Assembly (NCBI GenBank): GCA_009885545.1
Contig: VFKM01000155.1
Location: 1 to 35,217 of the forward strand
From: Flavobacteriales bacterium
Lineage (GTDB): Bacteria > Bacteroidota > Bacteroidia > Flavobacteriales_D > Crocinitomicaceae
Reading direction: 5' to 3'
DNA length: 35,217 bases
Under the pieces are notes generated by a model. That model was given only the letters and a program-made list of their open reading frames with translations, ran no database searches and was not told the origin of the DNA. Positions 1 to 8,606 of this stretch are shown piece by piece. Each line of letters begins with the position of its first letter. Within the stretch, counting starts at the first letter, position 1. The position numbers and the translations under genes are program-made.

Positions 1-154
1 CGAGCTTTTAGCTTATCGATGGGAAGAATCACCTTCTGGTCCGCCAAGAAAATATTATGTGCTCACCAAAATGGGAAAAGCATTTTTAGAAGAATTACAA
101 AACACGTGGAGCGAATTGAGCGAAGCGGTAAATAAATTAACCCAAAACAAATAA
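1..154 (+). CDS. PadR family transcriptional regulator, C-terminal end (partial)
   Basis: This is the last 50 codons of a gene whose start lies before the window; the frame opens at base 2 and ends with TAA at 152-154. The peptide carries the run ESPSGPPRKYYVLTKMGKAF, which is the winged-helix wing of PadR regulators, where SGPPRKYY is close to invariant. A short charged helix follows, as expected for the C-terminal dimerisation helix. The stop is one base before the ATG of the PspC-domain gene, so the two are surely co-transcribed; PadR-PspC pairs are common in Bacteroidota. The probable role is repression of this operon, but the effector is unknown. Only the C-terminus is visible, so the length and DNA-binding helix cannot be judged. 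Confidence 0.88.
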   Translation, partial: ELLAYRWEESPSGPPRKYYVLTKMGKAFLEELQNTWSELSEAVNKLTQNK

Positions 155-155
155 A

Positions 156-1700
156 ATGAAAAAGACAACTTCCATCCACATCAAAGGAATGAATTTCCTG
201 TTCGAAGAAGATGCCTATGAATTGTTGCAAGATTACATGGATCGTTTGAATCATGGTTTGCGCAACGAAAAAGGAAACAAAGAAATCGTTGAAGATATCG
301 AATTGCGCATCGCAGAATTGTGCAGTGCCATGCTCAATGATAAAAAACAAGTCATCGCTATCGAAGATATTCAATCAATTTTGGAAACCTTAGGTGATCC
401 TTCTCAATACATCGATGAAGAAGAAGCATCAAAATCAACTTACACGAAAGAAACGTTTGACGGTTCTAAAAACAAAGACAGACATTTGTTCCGTGATGTC
501 GATAATGCTACAATCGCTGGAGTTTGTGCTGGAATAGCCAACTATTTTAAGATTGATGTGGTAATCATTCGTGCCATCTTTATTGTGATGTTCTTATTTG
601 GTGGATTTGGTTTTCCATTGTATATTATACTTTGGATAATTGTTCCTAAGGCCAATTCTACGATTGACAAACTGCGCATGCGTGGAAAAGCTATTACAGT
701 TGGCAGCGTTCGTGAAGAGGTTGAAAATGCTGGTAATCGTTTGACTAAAGAAACGAACAAAATTTCAAATCGCTTGAGAAATGATGATACGATTCATAGA
801 CGCGTGAGTTCAATCGGACGGTTAATTTCTGTACTTTTTGGAACAGGATTAATTCTTTTTGGCCTATTTTGGTTGGTAATGATTCTGATTTTTGGCGCAG
901 CTGGTTTACAATTTATCCCAGTTCAAAGTGAAAATGGTTTTCTCTCTTTATCAGATTTTAGCAACTTGGTTTTATCCAATGAAAGCGACAATACCTTGGC
1001 TTGGATTGGTGGTTTTGTAGCTGGTTTCTCTGCTATATTCTTTATACTATTATTGGGAATTAAACTCGTTTTCAATATTCGTAACAAATGGTCGAAACGT
1101 GCTTTAGGCTTGTTGTTTATTTCTGGATTTATTGGAACAATGATTTGCGTTTTCATCGGACTTAAAACAGGTCGTGAAATGACTAATGAAGGTGAAATCG
1201 AACGCTTAGTTGGAAGTGTACAGTGTGAACAATTGGTGATTCAATCGCATCATTCAAATAACAGAAAAACGGGAAGTTTTGAAGTTAAAACTGACGATGA
1301 TTTTAATTTTATCACCATCAAAGGTGAAAACATTGAAGAAAGTGGAATTCATTTTGAATACCGTTTATCAGAAGATAGTTTGTTTCATATTAAACAAAAC
1401 TTCAGCGCCCATGCACACACGCATCGATCTGCTGTTGCAAAAGCAAAAAACATCAAACATTCTGTTTCATTAGATAGCACATTTCTCAATGTCAACTCAA
1501 GTTATTCTTTTCCTAAAATAGATAAATTGAGAGATCAAGAAGTTTATATCATCATTGAAATTCCTGAAGGAAAATCCGTAATGATAAACAAACAGATTAT
1601 TCGACTTGGTTCTGATCATTTCAATGAAGAAATTATTGATGAATATTATGAAGAACACGGCATTTTAAAGAACGATGGAGAATACAACCATTATGACTAA
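156..1700 (+). CDS. PspC domain-containing inner-membrane protein
   Basis: A 514-residue membrane protein. Residues 1-100 are a soluble, charged helical region. The PspC domain spans about 110-166 (AGVCAGIANYFKIDVVIIRA, then a hydrophobic helix and LWIIVPKAN). Further membrane helices lie near 222-250, 281-305 and 316-337. The C-terminal 170 residues are soluble and polar, similar to the putative auto-transporter adhesin/DUF-type tails of Bacteroidota PspC proteins. PspC proteins sense or counter envelope stress; in Bacteroidota the exact role is not established. The gene starts one base after the stop of the upstream PadR gene, which fixes the ATG and suggests PadR control. A strong hairpin terminator follows at 1751-1786. 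Family call is confident; function is inferred. Confidence 0.9.
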   Translation: MKKTTSIHIKGMNFLFEEDAYELLQDYMDRLNHGLRNEKGNKEIVEDIELRIAELCSAMLNDKKQVIAIEDIQSILETLGDPSQYIDEEEASKSTYTKETFDGSKNKDRHLFRDVDNATIAGVCAGIANYFKIDVVIIRAIFIVMFLFGGFGFPLYIILWIIVPKANSTIDKLRMRGKAITVGSVREEVENAGNRLTKETNKISNRLRNDDTIHRRVSSIGRLISVLFGTGLILFGLFWLVMILIFGAAGLQFIPVQSENGFLSLSDFSNLVLSNESDNTLAWIGGFVAGFSAIFFILLLGIKLVFNIRNKWSKRALGLLFISGFIGTMICVFIGLKTGREMTNEGEIERLVGSVQCEQLVIQSHHSNNRKTGSFEVKTDDDFNFITIKGENIEESGIHFEYRLSEDSLFHIKQNFSAHAHTHRSAVAKAKNIKHSVSLDSTFLNVNSSYSFPKIDKLRDQEVYIIIEIPEGKSVMINKQIIRLGSDHFNEEIIDEYYEEHGILKNDGEYNHYD

Positions 1701-1750
1701 AAAAAGTGGCATTACCAATAATTAGGGTTATGTCAAAAAATTAGAAGGAA

Positions 1751-1786
1751 GGCAGTTGTTTGGGTATTCAAACAACTGCCTTTTTT
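1751..1786 (+). terminator. Rho-independent terminator of the padR-pspC operon
   Basis: A perfect 12-bp stem (1751-1762 with 1769-1780), a six-base loop and a run of six T. It lies 50 bases after the PspC gene stop. Confidence 0.88.
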
Positions 1787-2008
1787 GATTAATTCACTTT
1801 GTGTATTTCAAATGTTAAAATTTAGCTTTAAATTTAATTTATAAGTAAATTTACCCAAACTCATTTCGATTAGTGAAACTGCGTCTAAATTGATTCAAAA
1901 TAGTAAAACGTTTAAAGCTGTTTTGAAAAAGAAATCTTTCAAATTAGGTGTAATTCAAGACAATTGAATAGAATAAATTAAAACTTATATAAATTAACTT
2001 AAACCTTT
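1787..2008. other. AT-rich intergenic region upstream of the first T9SS cargo gene
   Basis: About 220 bases between the padR-pspC terminator and the ATG at 2009. No gene, RNA or repeat is visible. No exact TAnnTTTG box was found, so the promoter of the downstream gene is not identified. A 31-codon stop-free stretch at 1872-1967 has no start codon. Confidence 0.4.
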
Positions 2009-4714
2009 ATGAAAAAGATTATTTTATTATTTTCTTTAATTGCAAGTTCTTTTGCAGCTAATAGTCAACATTTTGCTCGGCCATCTGCCATTTCACATGC
2101 CCCAAAAAGTGTTCTCGACAACAAAGTTCAAGATGACTTCTCAACTTCTCAACCAAAAATGTTGCAGTGTATTGATACGATACGTTATACACAATTAAAA
2201 GAACAAGTTTTAAATCCTGTTCCTGATTTTTTCACATTTGGAATATGGGCATCAGATGCTGAAGCTATCACTCAAACGTATCTTTTAAGTGGATCAACTA
2301 TTGGTGTTAGCGGAATTGAATTTTTCGGTGCTAATGACGATGTAAATGGAACACCCTCTGTAACTGTAAGAGCCTCAATTTATTCAGTTAATGCATCTTA
2401 TGTACCAACCACTCAATTGGCAACTGGAACAGTTACAATATCTAGTGCGACAGCTGATTATTACTATGTAAATTTTGCTATGCCTGTTAATGTTAGTGCA
2501 AATTATGCGGTTGTAATCGAACCGATAAGTACGAATGGTATTGTAGATATTTTTATTAATTCACCAACGCCAGGACAATCATACGATGAATTATTAGCTC
2601 GTTACAAATCAAGTTTTTATGCTAGTTCAAGCGGCAGTTACATTACAATTCCTGCTTTAACTGAATTAGGAAACTATAACTTTGAACCAATTGTTGCACC
2701 AATCGTTTCTTATACAATTAACTCAACAGCATTAGCTACACCAGACCCAGTTTGTCTTGGAAATCCAATAGTATTTACTGGTACTGCTACACCTGCTAGT
2801 GTAATATCAAATAGAATGTACAATTATAATGTTTTTGAATCATACTTTGGCGAAGCTCCTTCTGATTCAACATTTGTTTGGGATATGGACAATTTATCTC
2901 CATTAATTTGGAGCTCTAGTGCAAATTATACATACCCAGCTGCGGGTGTTTATGACGCTACAAGATATGTACTTGGTGGTTTATGGAATTCTTGTGTAGA
3001 TATTGCTACAGATCAAGTTACTGTAAATGCATTGCCTACAGTAACTGCGAATGCTTCAAGTACTGCAATATGTTCTGGAACTTCTACTACCTTATCTCAA
3101 GGCGGAGATGCAATTAATTATTCTTGGAATAATGGTATAGGTGCGGTAATCTCTCCAGTTGTAAGTCCAATGGCAACAACTACTTATATTGTAACAGGTA
3201 CAAGTTCAGCAGGATGTACAAATACAGCTCAAGTAACAATAAATGTTACAACATCTGATAATGCTAGTTTCAATTATTCTTCAAACACATTCTGTACATC
3301 AGGAGGTAATGAAACACCAGCTGCCGCAACTATAGGTACATTTACTGCAACACCAGCAGGATTAGTGTTCGTTAATGCTACTACAGGAGAAATTAATGTT
3401 TCAGGAAGTATGGCTGCAACGTATGCTGTTACTCATACCACTTCTGGTTCTTGTCCTAATGTTGCTACTCAGAATATTACAATTACAACGATCCCTAATG
3501 CAACATTTAGTTATTCTCAATCAGCATACTGTGCTAATGAATCAAATCCAACTGCTATATTCCTTCCTGGAGCAAGTGCAGGAGTATTCAGTTCAACATC
3601 AGGTTTAATATTTGCAAATGCGAATACTGGTCTTATAAATCTTGCTTCAAGTGCTGCTGGACCATACACAATCACAAATACAATTGTAGCAGCAGGTTCT
3701 TGCCCAGCAGCATCAGCTACTTTTAATGTAACTATTAATTCAAGCCCAACTGCCACAGTTACTGGTGGTGGAACAATATGTGGAGATGGTTCTACAACAA
3801 TACCAGTTACAGTTGCCTTATCAGGAACTGGTCCTTGGAATATTGTTTATTCAAACGGAACGAGCACACAAACTGTTATGAATCAACTTACATCACCTTT
3901 GACAATTAACGCTTCTACATCTGGAACATATACTGTTACTGCTGTAAGCAATGTAAACTGTGCTTCTACTGGAATGGGTGCTGCAACAGTTCTTTTTAAC
4001 GCAAACCCAACTGTTACAATTACAGCAGTTAGTTCACTTTGTGATAATGAATCACCAGTTACTTTAGTTGCTTCACCAACGGGTGGAACATTCTCAGGAA
4101 CAGGTGTAACTGGTGATGTTTTTGATCCAGCTTTAGGAGCAGCTTCAAACACTGTAACGTATAACTTTACTGATGTAAATACTTGTTTTGGATCAGCATC
4201 AACTGTTATTACGGTAAATATGGCTCCAACAGTTACTTTGGATGCATTTACAGCAATTTGTATGCAAGATGCTGCTTTTTCTTTAAGCGGTGGTCTTCCA
4301 GCAGGTGGGACTTATTCAGGAACAGGAATCGCTGCTGGTCAATTTGACCCAATGGTTGCAGGTGCAGGTTCTCAAACAATCACTTACACTTTCCAAGATG
4401 CAAATACATGTTCATCTGATGCAATGCAATCTATCATGGTAAATGATTGTGCAGGTTTAACAGAATTAGATGGAACAAATATTACAATTGCTCCGAATCC
4501 TGTTAATGATCAATTATTCATTATTGTTGAATCAGTTGATGGTTCTGAAATTGTTTGGAATATGGTTACTGAAGATGGTAAAATCGTTATTGCTTCGCGT
4601 GCTATTTCAAACGGAACAGAAACTATTAATGTAAACAACTTCGCTCAAGGAATTTACTTTTTACAGTTTTCTTCTAGCAATGGAACAATGACTAAAAAGG
4701 TAATGATTAACTAA
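2009..4714 (+). CDS. T9SS type A sorting domain-containing secreted protein with Ig/PKD-like repeats
   Basis: A 901-residue secreted or cell-surface protein. Residues 1-20 are a Sec signal peptide ending in AANSQ. Residues about 40-235 form a beta-rich N-terminal domain of no family I recognise. A PKD-like segment follows (about 238-342, with FVWDMD and YTYPAAGVY) and an Ig-like domain (about 343-412). Two pairs of internal repeats follow: about 416-497 with 498-580 (related stretches such as GLVFVNATTGEINV and GLIFANANTGLINL), and about 668-740 with 741-815 (GGTFSGTGV and GGTYSGTGI). The last 85 residues are a type A T9SS sorting domain (APNPVNDQLFI, then GIYFLQF and a basic end). Composition is rich in T, S, A, N and G. 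It stands alone between two terminators. The ligand or function is unknown; adhesin or structural roles are guesses. Confidence 0.9.
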   Translation: MKKIILLFSLIASSFAANSQHFARPSAISHAPKSVLDNKVQDDFSTSQPKMLQCIDTIRYTQLKEQVLNPVPDFFTFGIWASDAEAITQTYLLSGSTIGVSGIEFFGANDDVNGTPSVTVRASIYSVNASYVPTTQLATGTVTISSATADYYYVNFAMPVNVSANYAVVIEPISTNGIVDIFINSPTPGQSYDELLARYKSSFYASSSGSYITIPALTELGNYNFEPIVAPIVSYTINSTALATPDPVCLGNPIVFTGTATPASVISNRMYNYNVFESYFGEAPSDSTFVWDMDNLSPLIWSSSANYTYPAAGVYDATRYVLGGLWNSCVDIATDQVTVNALPTVTANASSTAICSGTSTTLSQGGDAINYSWNNGIGAVISPVVSPMATTTYIVTGTSSAGCTNTAQVTINVTTSDNASFNYSSNTFCTSGGNETPAAATIGTFTATPAGLVFVNATTGEINVSGSMAATYAVTHTTSGSCPNVATQNITITTIPNATFSYSQSAYCANESNPTAIFLPGASAGVFSSTSGLIFANANTGLINLASSAAGPYTITNTIVAAGSCPAASATFNVTINSSPTATVTGGGTICGDGSTTIPVTVALSGTGPWNIVYSNGTSTQTVMNQLTSPLTINASTSGTYTVTAVSNVNCASTGMGAATVLFNANPTVTITAVSSLCDNESPVTLVASPTGGTFSGTGVTGDVFDPALGAASNTVTYNFTDVNTCFGSASTVITVNMAPTVTLDAFTAICMQDAAFSLSGGLPAGGTYSGTGIAAGQFDPMVAGAGSQTITYTFQDANTCSSDAMQSIMVNDCAGLTELDGTNITIAPNPVNDQLFIIVESVDGSEIVWNMVTEDGKIVIASRAISNGTETINVNNFAQGIYFLQFSSSNGTMTKKVMIN

Positions 4715-4734
4715 AAATAAATTTTATCAATTAG

Positions 4735-4764
4735 AATGCCGGGGTATACTCCGGCATTTTTTTT
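4735..4764 (+). terminator. Rho-independent terminator of the T9SS cargo gene
   Basis: Stem 4735-4744 with 4749-4758 (one G-T pair), loop TATA, then a T run to 4764. It lies 20 bases after the stop. Confidence 0.88.
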
Positions 4765-4808
4765 GTCCAAAACAACTAATTCGTAAAAGAAAAACAAAGA
4801 ACAACTTT

Positions 4809-4816
4809 TAAGTTTG
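4809..4816 (+). promoter_or_regulatory. Candidate -7 box of the exonuclease/GIY-YIG gene
   Basis: TAAGTTTG matches the Bacteroidota TAnnTTTG element exactly and would place the transcript start about 20 bases before the ATG. No TTG is seen at the -33 distance, so the call is weak. Confidence 0.35.
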
Positions 4817-4842
4817 AATAGTTCGTAAATTTACACCAACGA

Positions 4843-6213
4843 ATGAATTACGTTATAGTCGACATAGAAACAACTGGTGGAAGTCCTAAAGCATCTAAAA
4901 TAACAGAGATTGCTATATACAAGCACAACGGCATTTCTATCATAGATGAATTTTCAAGTTTGGTAGATCCTGAGATGAAAATTCCTGAGTTCATTGTTCG
5001 TTTAACGGGAATCAGTGATAGAATGGTTGAAAATCAACCCAAATTCTATGAAATCGCTAAACAAATTATTGAGTTCACTGAAGGGTGCATTTTTGTAGCA
5101 CACAACGTTGGGTTTGATTACGGCATACTTCGCCACGAATTTAAATCATTGGGTTTTGACTTTCGTCGTCCACATCTATGTACCGTGCGAGCATCTCGTT
5201 ATGTTCTTCCAGGTTTAGATTCATATAGCCTCGGTAAATTATCTCGTAGTCTTGGAATTGAAATTATTGGACGTCACCGCGCTGGTGGAGATGCATTAGC
5301 AACAGCTCACTTATTCACAATGCTGATAGAAAAGGATCCTACTAATTTGCAAACGTTCGTTCAGCAAGAAGTCAATCCTAAGATTTTACATCCCAATTTG
5401 GATTTAGAAGTACTAGATGAAATTCCAAGTAAAACGGGTGTTTATCAGTTTTACAATGAATTCAATCAATTGATTTATATTGGGAAGAGTAAGCAAATAA
5501 AAAACCGCGTCGACCAGCATTTACGCAATACAAAGACAAAAAAAGGAATTCAAATGCGTGGTGAAATTATGCGCATTGAATACGATTTAACTGGTTCTGA
5601 ATTAATTGCATTGCTAAAAGAATCACAATTAATTAAACACCACACACCTGTTTATAATCATCAATTAAAAAAGAGTCGTTTTCCATATGGATTGTTCGAT
5701 TATTTAGATGATAATGGTTATTTGCGCTTGCACCTCGGTTTAACATCCAAACGAACTGAAATCCCATATTTAAGTTTTTCTTCTAAAAAAGAGGGAGTTT
5801 TACATTTGGAAAAGATGGTCGAGGAATATAACTTATGTCAGAAATTATGTGAATTATATCCAACAAAGGCAGCTTGTTTTCATCACTCAATAAAAAAGTG
5901 CAATGGCGCTTGTATTCAAGAAGAAACAGCAGCAGATTACAACACAAGAGTTGAAAGCCTTTTGAATGAATTAAGTTTTAATGGCGACAGTTTTTATATC
6001 GTTGATAAAGGACGACACAAAAGCGAAAAGAGTCTAGTTTTGATTGAAAGAGGAAGTTTTGTAGGATTTGGATTTGCTCACTTCAGTTTTCAAAATCAGC
6101 CAATCTATAAATGGAAACGGTATATTGAAAATTCAACTGAAGACCGAGATGCAAGAACCATATTGAACTTATTCTTGCGCAAAAATGAAAAAATTGAAAT
6201 CATTCGATTTTAA
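4843..6213 (+). CDS. DEDDh exonuclease fused to a GIY-YIG (UvrC/Cho-type) nuclease
   Basis: A 456-residue two-nuclease fusion. The N-terminal 165 residues are a DnaQ-like DEDDh 3'-5' exonuclease: D7 and E9 in VDIETTGG, D92 in HNVGFDYG, H145 and D150 in HRAGGDALATAH, all present. A GIY-YIG domain follows from about 197: GVY at 199-201, YIG at 212-214, R222, and the metal-binding E253 in GSELIALLKES. The next region contains the cysteine pattern of UvrC/Cho (C-x-L-C, AACFHH, KCNGAC; about 330-370). It therefore resembles E. coli Cho joined to a DNA polymerase III epsilon-like exonuclease, an arrangement known in several phyla. It probably incises and trims damaged DNA (inference). It lacks the UvrC RNase H-like and HhH domains. 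The ATG is 10 bases after the last base of a possible leader TAAATTTA box; no partner genes adjoin it. Confidence 0.9.
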   Translation: MNYVIVDIETTGGSPKASKITEIAIYKHNGISIIDEFSSLVDPEMKIPEFIVRLTGISDRMVENQPKFYEIAKQIIEFTEGCIFVAHNVGFDYGILRHEFKSLGFDFRRPHLCTVRASRYVLPGLDSYSLGKLSRSLGIEIIGRHRAGGDALATAHLFTMLIEKDPTNLQTFVQQEVNPKILHPNLDLEVLDEIPSKTGVYQFYNEFNQLIYIGKSKQIKNRVDQHLRNTKTKKGIQMRGEIMRIEYDLTGSELIALLKESQLIKHHTPVYNHQLKKSRFPYGLFDYLDDNGYLRLHLGLTSKRTEIPYLSFSSKKEGVLHLEKMVEEYNLCQKLCELYPTKAACFHHSIKKCNGACIQEETAADYNTRVESLLNELSFNGDSFYIVDKGRHKSEKSLVLIERGSFVGFGFAHFSFQNQPIYKWKRYIENSTEDRDARTILNLFLRKNEKIEIIRF

Positions 6214-6374
6214 GGATTGATACCACTGCCGAAAACCCAATTTCCAATTATCATTATCATTACCAACCCGACGAAAAAAATCATACTCCTCTTTTTCTGG
6301 TAGACGTATTACATTACTTTTCGGTTGGGTTCAAGAAAAATATTCTTGGAAAAAGCGAATAACCCACTTTAGGT
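6214..6374. other. Convergent intergenic gap
   Basis: Lies between the ends of the converging exonuclease and porin genes. It holds a weak six-base-pair hairpin (6332-6337 with 6343-6348) and no convincing terminator. A 24-residue hydrophobic minus-strand ORF at 6210-6284 is noted but not called. Confidence 0.35.
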
Positions 6375-8096
6375 TTAATTGAAAAAGTCCCATGTGATAC
6401 CAATTCGCAATTGAGTCGATGATATTGGATAGCTTTTCATTAATTCGATATTATGATCGTTCCAAAAATAGCCGATGTTTTCAAATCTTACATAAAATTT
6501 AAATTCATCAATTTGGAATCCAGCAAAAAAGTGCAAATTAGAATATCCGGAATCATTGGTGGTTAAATTGTCCAGTTGAAAAACGCTTGTGTTCGAGCTA
6601 AAGCCTACCCTCTGGTAAGATGATACAAGTGAAAAATCAACTCCAGTGTATGCTATTAACTTTTTTGCCTTAAATATTCCACCTTTAATGAAAATTCTTG
6701 TCTGCAATTGATGCATTGGAATCAGTTGAAAATCTTTTTCACCTATGGTAAAGATATAATTCGGTTGAAAATTCAATATTCTGAATTTATATGACGCTCT
6801 TAACGAAAACTGATTGAATCCAAATGACTTTATCGAATCATTTCTCCATGTTTCTCCAATAAAAAAGTAATTGTTTGTCCAATTTGAATGCGTATAACTA
6901 GCAACAAAATCTATCGGCCCAAGACTTCCGTTTACTGCTAAAACAGCTTTTGTTCGCTGTTGTTTTTGAGGATTTAACAGCAAGGTATTGTAATTATTAC
7001 CTATCGCATATCGCTGGTAATAATCAGGTAATTTATTTTCGTGTTGTGCGTTTATTGCGATTTCGATTTTGTTCAATTTATACTTTAACCCTAGGCTATT
7101 CGAATATTCATTTTTAGCTCCAATTAGATTGAATTCAAAGTAATTGTTAATTGAAATTCTGCGTTTTGAATAATTATAATCTGCAAAAACAGAGATTTCT
7201 GTTGTATCGAAATAACGTCCTAAATTTTGAAAATTCCAAAATTTTGCATCACCACCAACTTTCAGAAAATTGTATGCGTTTTTCAGGAATAACCCTGCTC
7301 CATTTGAAATTTGTGACCATTGATGTTGATCGTAGGTATGTAAACTATCGAAATTAATTGAATTATACAATCCATAAACGGTATCATCCTCTTGATAAAG
7401 AAAGTGTTTAATTTTCAATTCATGTTGTAAGAATAATCCAAATGCCTTTATTGAATCCTTGTTGAAATCGAAATAATTACTTTCAAATACACGAATTCGT
7501 TTTGTAGTGGTTTCGGCACCTTCCTTGTTTATGGGTAAAAAAATCAAAGGGAAATCATTTGCAATAGTATCAATCTCTAAGCCTCCATTTTGCGCAACTT
7601 TTGAAGATTCATATGAGCCTTTAAATTCAATTGTGTATACTCGTCCAATTCTTTGCAATTGTACTTGTAAATCATTGTGGTTATAATTGCTATTTCTTAA
7701 AAATCCATTTGAAACACGTTTCGTATAATCAATATTCAATAAGATGGATTTATTAATCACTTGCTGATACTCCGCTTGAACGAATTGACTTCCTTGATTT
7801 CCAAATGAATATGCAAAACCAATGTGTGGCAATCCTGCAAAACGCATCGTTTGCCATTCATTGAACGAATAAAATTGTTGTCCTCCTTTGGAATTATAGA
7901 GTAAATCAGTTGTAGGAATTAAAAATTGCCCGCCAGGAACAGTTGATGATGATGAAGCAATAAAGTCAATAGAATCAAGCTTCCCTCCGATCCTATCAGT
8001 TAATTTAATTGAATCCAATCGAAAAAATGGATGCGAATTTTGTGCGTTAGCGATAACACAAAAAAGAAAAAAAGCACACAGCAACCAAAAACGCAT
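6375..8096 (-). CDS. Putative outer-membrane porin (Porin_10-like)
   Basis: A 573-residue protein with a signal peptide (residues 1-18, ending VIANAQ). The mature part alternates polar and hydrophobic residues with many aromatic strand ends (for example FYVRFENIGYF, LRIGITWDFF) and finishes in phenylalanine plus asparagine, as in an outer-membrane beta-barrel. The early sequence (SIKLTDRIGGKLDSIDF, then PFGG-like loops and a TDLLYNSKGGQQFYSF stretch) matches the Bacteroidota putative porin family. It likely forms a passive or substrate-specific channel; the substrate is unknown. It is downstream of rpsT on the same strand but separated by the rpsT terminator, so it probably has its own promoter; a weak TTG-N18-TAACTTTT candidate lies at 8109-8137. 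Class is fairly sure, substrate unknown. Confidence 0.82.
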   Translation of the reverse strand: MRFWLLCAFFLFCVIANAQNSHPFFRLDSIKLTDRIGGKLDSIDFIASSSSTVPGGQFLIPTTDLLYNSKGGQQFYSFNEWQTMRFAGLPHIGFAYSFGNQGSQFVQAEYQQVINKSILLNIDYTKRVSNGFLRNSNYNHNDLQVQLQRIGRVYTIEFKGSYESSKVAQNGGLEIDTIANDFPLIFLPINKEGAETTTKRIRVFESNYFDFNKDSIKAFGLFLQHELKIKHFLYQEDDTVYGLYNSINFDSLHTYDQHQWSQISNGAGLFLKNAYNFLKVGGDAKFWNFQNLGRYFDTTEISVFADYNYSKRRISINNYFEFNLIGAKNEYSNSLGLKYKLNKIEIAINAQHENKLPDYYQRYAIGNNYNTLLLNPQKQQRTKAVLAVNGSLGPIDFVASYTHSNWTNNYFFIGETWRNDSIKSFGFNQFSLRASYKFRILNFQPNYIFTIGEKDFQLIPMHQLQTRIFIKGGIFKAKKLIAYTGVDFSLVSSYQRVGFSSNTSVFQLDNLTTNDSGYSNLHFFAGFQIDEFKFYVRFENIGYFWNDHNIELMKSYPISSTQLRIGITWDFFN

Positions 8097-8120
8097 TCGT
8101 CAATTGTTAAAAGTTAAAGG

Positions 8121-8145
8121 TATAAAAAAAGGGGCAAAAGCCCCT
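8121..8145 (-). terminator. Rho-independent terminator of the tRNA-Glu/rpsT unit
   Basis: On the minus strand a six-base-pair GC-rich stem (8130-8135 with 8140-8145) and four-base loop are followed by a T run (8123-8129 as A on the plus strand). It lies 25 bases after the rpsT stop. Confidence 0.82.
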
Positions 8146-8169
8146 AAATATTATCCGAGAACGAATATA

Positions 8170-8421
8170 TTACATGTTATTCAAATTAATTTGCAAACCT
8201 GATTTCAAGTTAGCAGCTTTATTAGAATGAATTACATTTCTCTTAGCTAATTTATCCAACATTGAAACAAGACTAGCAAATAAACCTTCTGCTTCTTTCT
8301 TATCTGTCAACAAACGAAACTTACGCATAGCGTTACGAGTCGTCTTGTGTTGATACTTGTTACGAAGTCTTCTTCCTTCGTTCGTTCTTATTCTCTTTTT
8401 TGCTGACTTATGATTTGCCAT
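8170..8421 (-). CDS. rpsT: 30S ribosomal protein S20 (bS20)
   Basis: An 83-residue, strongly basic protein that begins [20 protein letters not shown] and contains the family landmarks KSAKKRIR and the late helix [17 protein letters not shown]. bS20 binds 16S rRNA early in 30S assembly. Length is normal for the family. It lies 33 bases downstream of tRNA-Glu on the same strand, with no terminator between and one behind it (8121-8145), so the two are probably one transcript driven from the tRNA promoter. No Shine-Dalgarno is seen; the start codon is preceded by an A-rich run on the minus strand, usual for Bacteroidota. Confidence 0.97.
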   Translation of the reverse strand: MANHKSAKKRIRTNEGRRLRNKYQHKTTRNAMRKFRLLTDKKEAEGLFASLVSMLDKLAKRNVIHSNKAANLKSGLQINLNNM

Positions 8422-8454
8422 TTTTTTTTGTTTTTAAAGTTTTAAAATCTCTAG

Positions 8455-8526
8455 TAGCCCATAGGAGAATCGAACTCCTGTTACCAGGATGAAAACCTGG
8501 CGTCCTAACCACTAGACGAATGGGCC
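8455..8526 (-). tRNA. tRNA-Glu (anticodon TTC)
   Basis: A complete 72-base cloverleaf on the minus strand. The acceptor stem pairs seven bases, starting with a G-T pair, and ends at discriminator A (8455). The anticodon arm is CCAGG-TTTTCAT-CCTGG, giving anticodon TTC. The T arm is AGGAG-TTCGATT-CTCCT. CCA is not encoded. A strong promoter lies upstream at 8559-8589. Confidence 0.97.
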
Positions 8527-8538
8527 TTAATTTAAATT

Positions 8539-8556
8539 CTCCCATTAATTTGGGAG
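8539..8556 (-). other. Dyad in the leader of tRNA-Glu
   Basis: A perfect six-base-pair inverted repeat (8539-8544 with 8551-8556) with a TTAATT loop between the tRNA promoter and the tRNA. The predicted transcript start falls at its upstream edge, so it could be a 5' leader hairpin or a protein site. No T run follows, so it is not an obvious terminator. Confidence 0.5.
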
Positions 8557-8558
8557 TG

Positions 8559-8589
8559 CAAATATAGCCTGAAATTCTGTAATAGCAAA
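8559..8589 (-). promoter_or_regulatory. Promoter of tRNA-Glu/rpsT
   Basis: On the minus strand TTTG (8586-8589), 19 bases, then TATATTTG (8559-8566): an exact Bacteroidota TTTG-N19-TAnnTTTG promoter about 30 bases before the tRNA 5' end. Confidence 0.78.
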
Positions 8590-8606
8590 CGTCTAGCTGT
8601 TTTTTT

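Noticed and set aside
1872-1967. Protein-like 31-codon stop-free stretch before the first T9SS gene
   Set aside because: It has no ATG and is preceded by a stop codon; its lysine-rich composition is expected of AT-rich DNA.
6210-6284. Minus-strand ORF of 24 hydrophobic residues after the porin gene
   Set aside because: It overlaps the end of the exonuclease gene, has no promoter and could arise by chance; conservation data would be needed.
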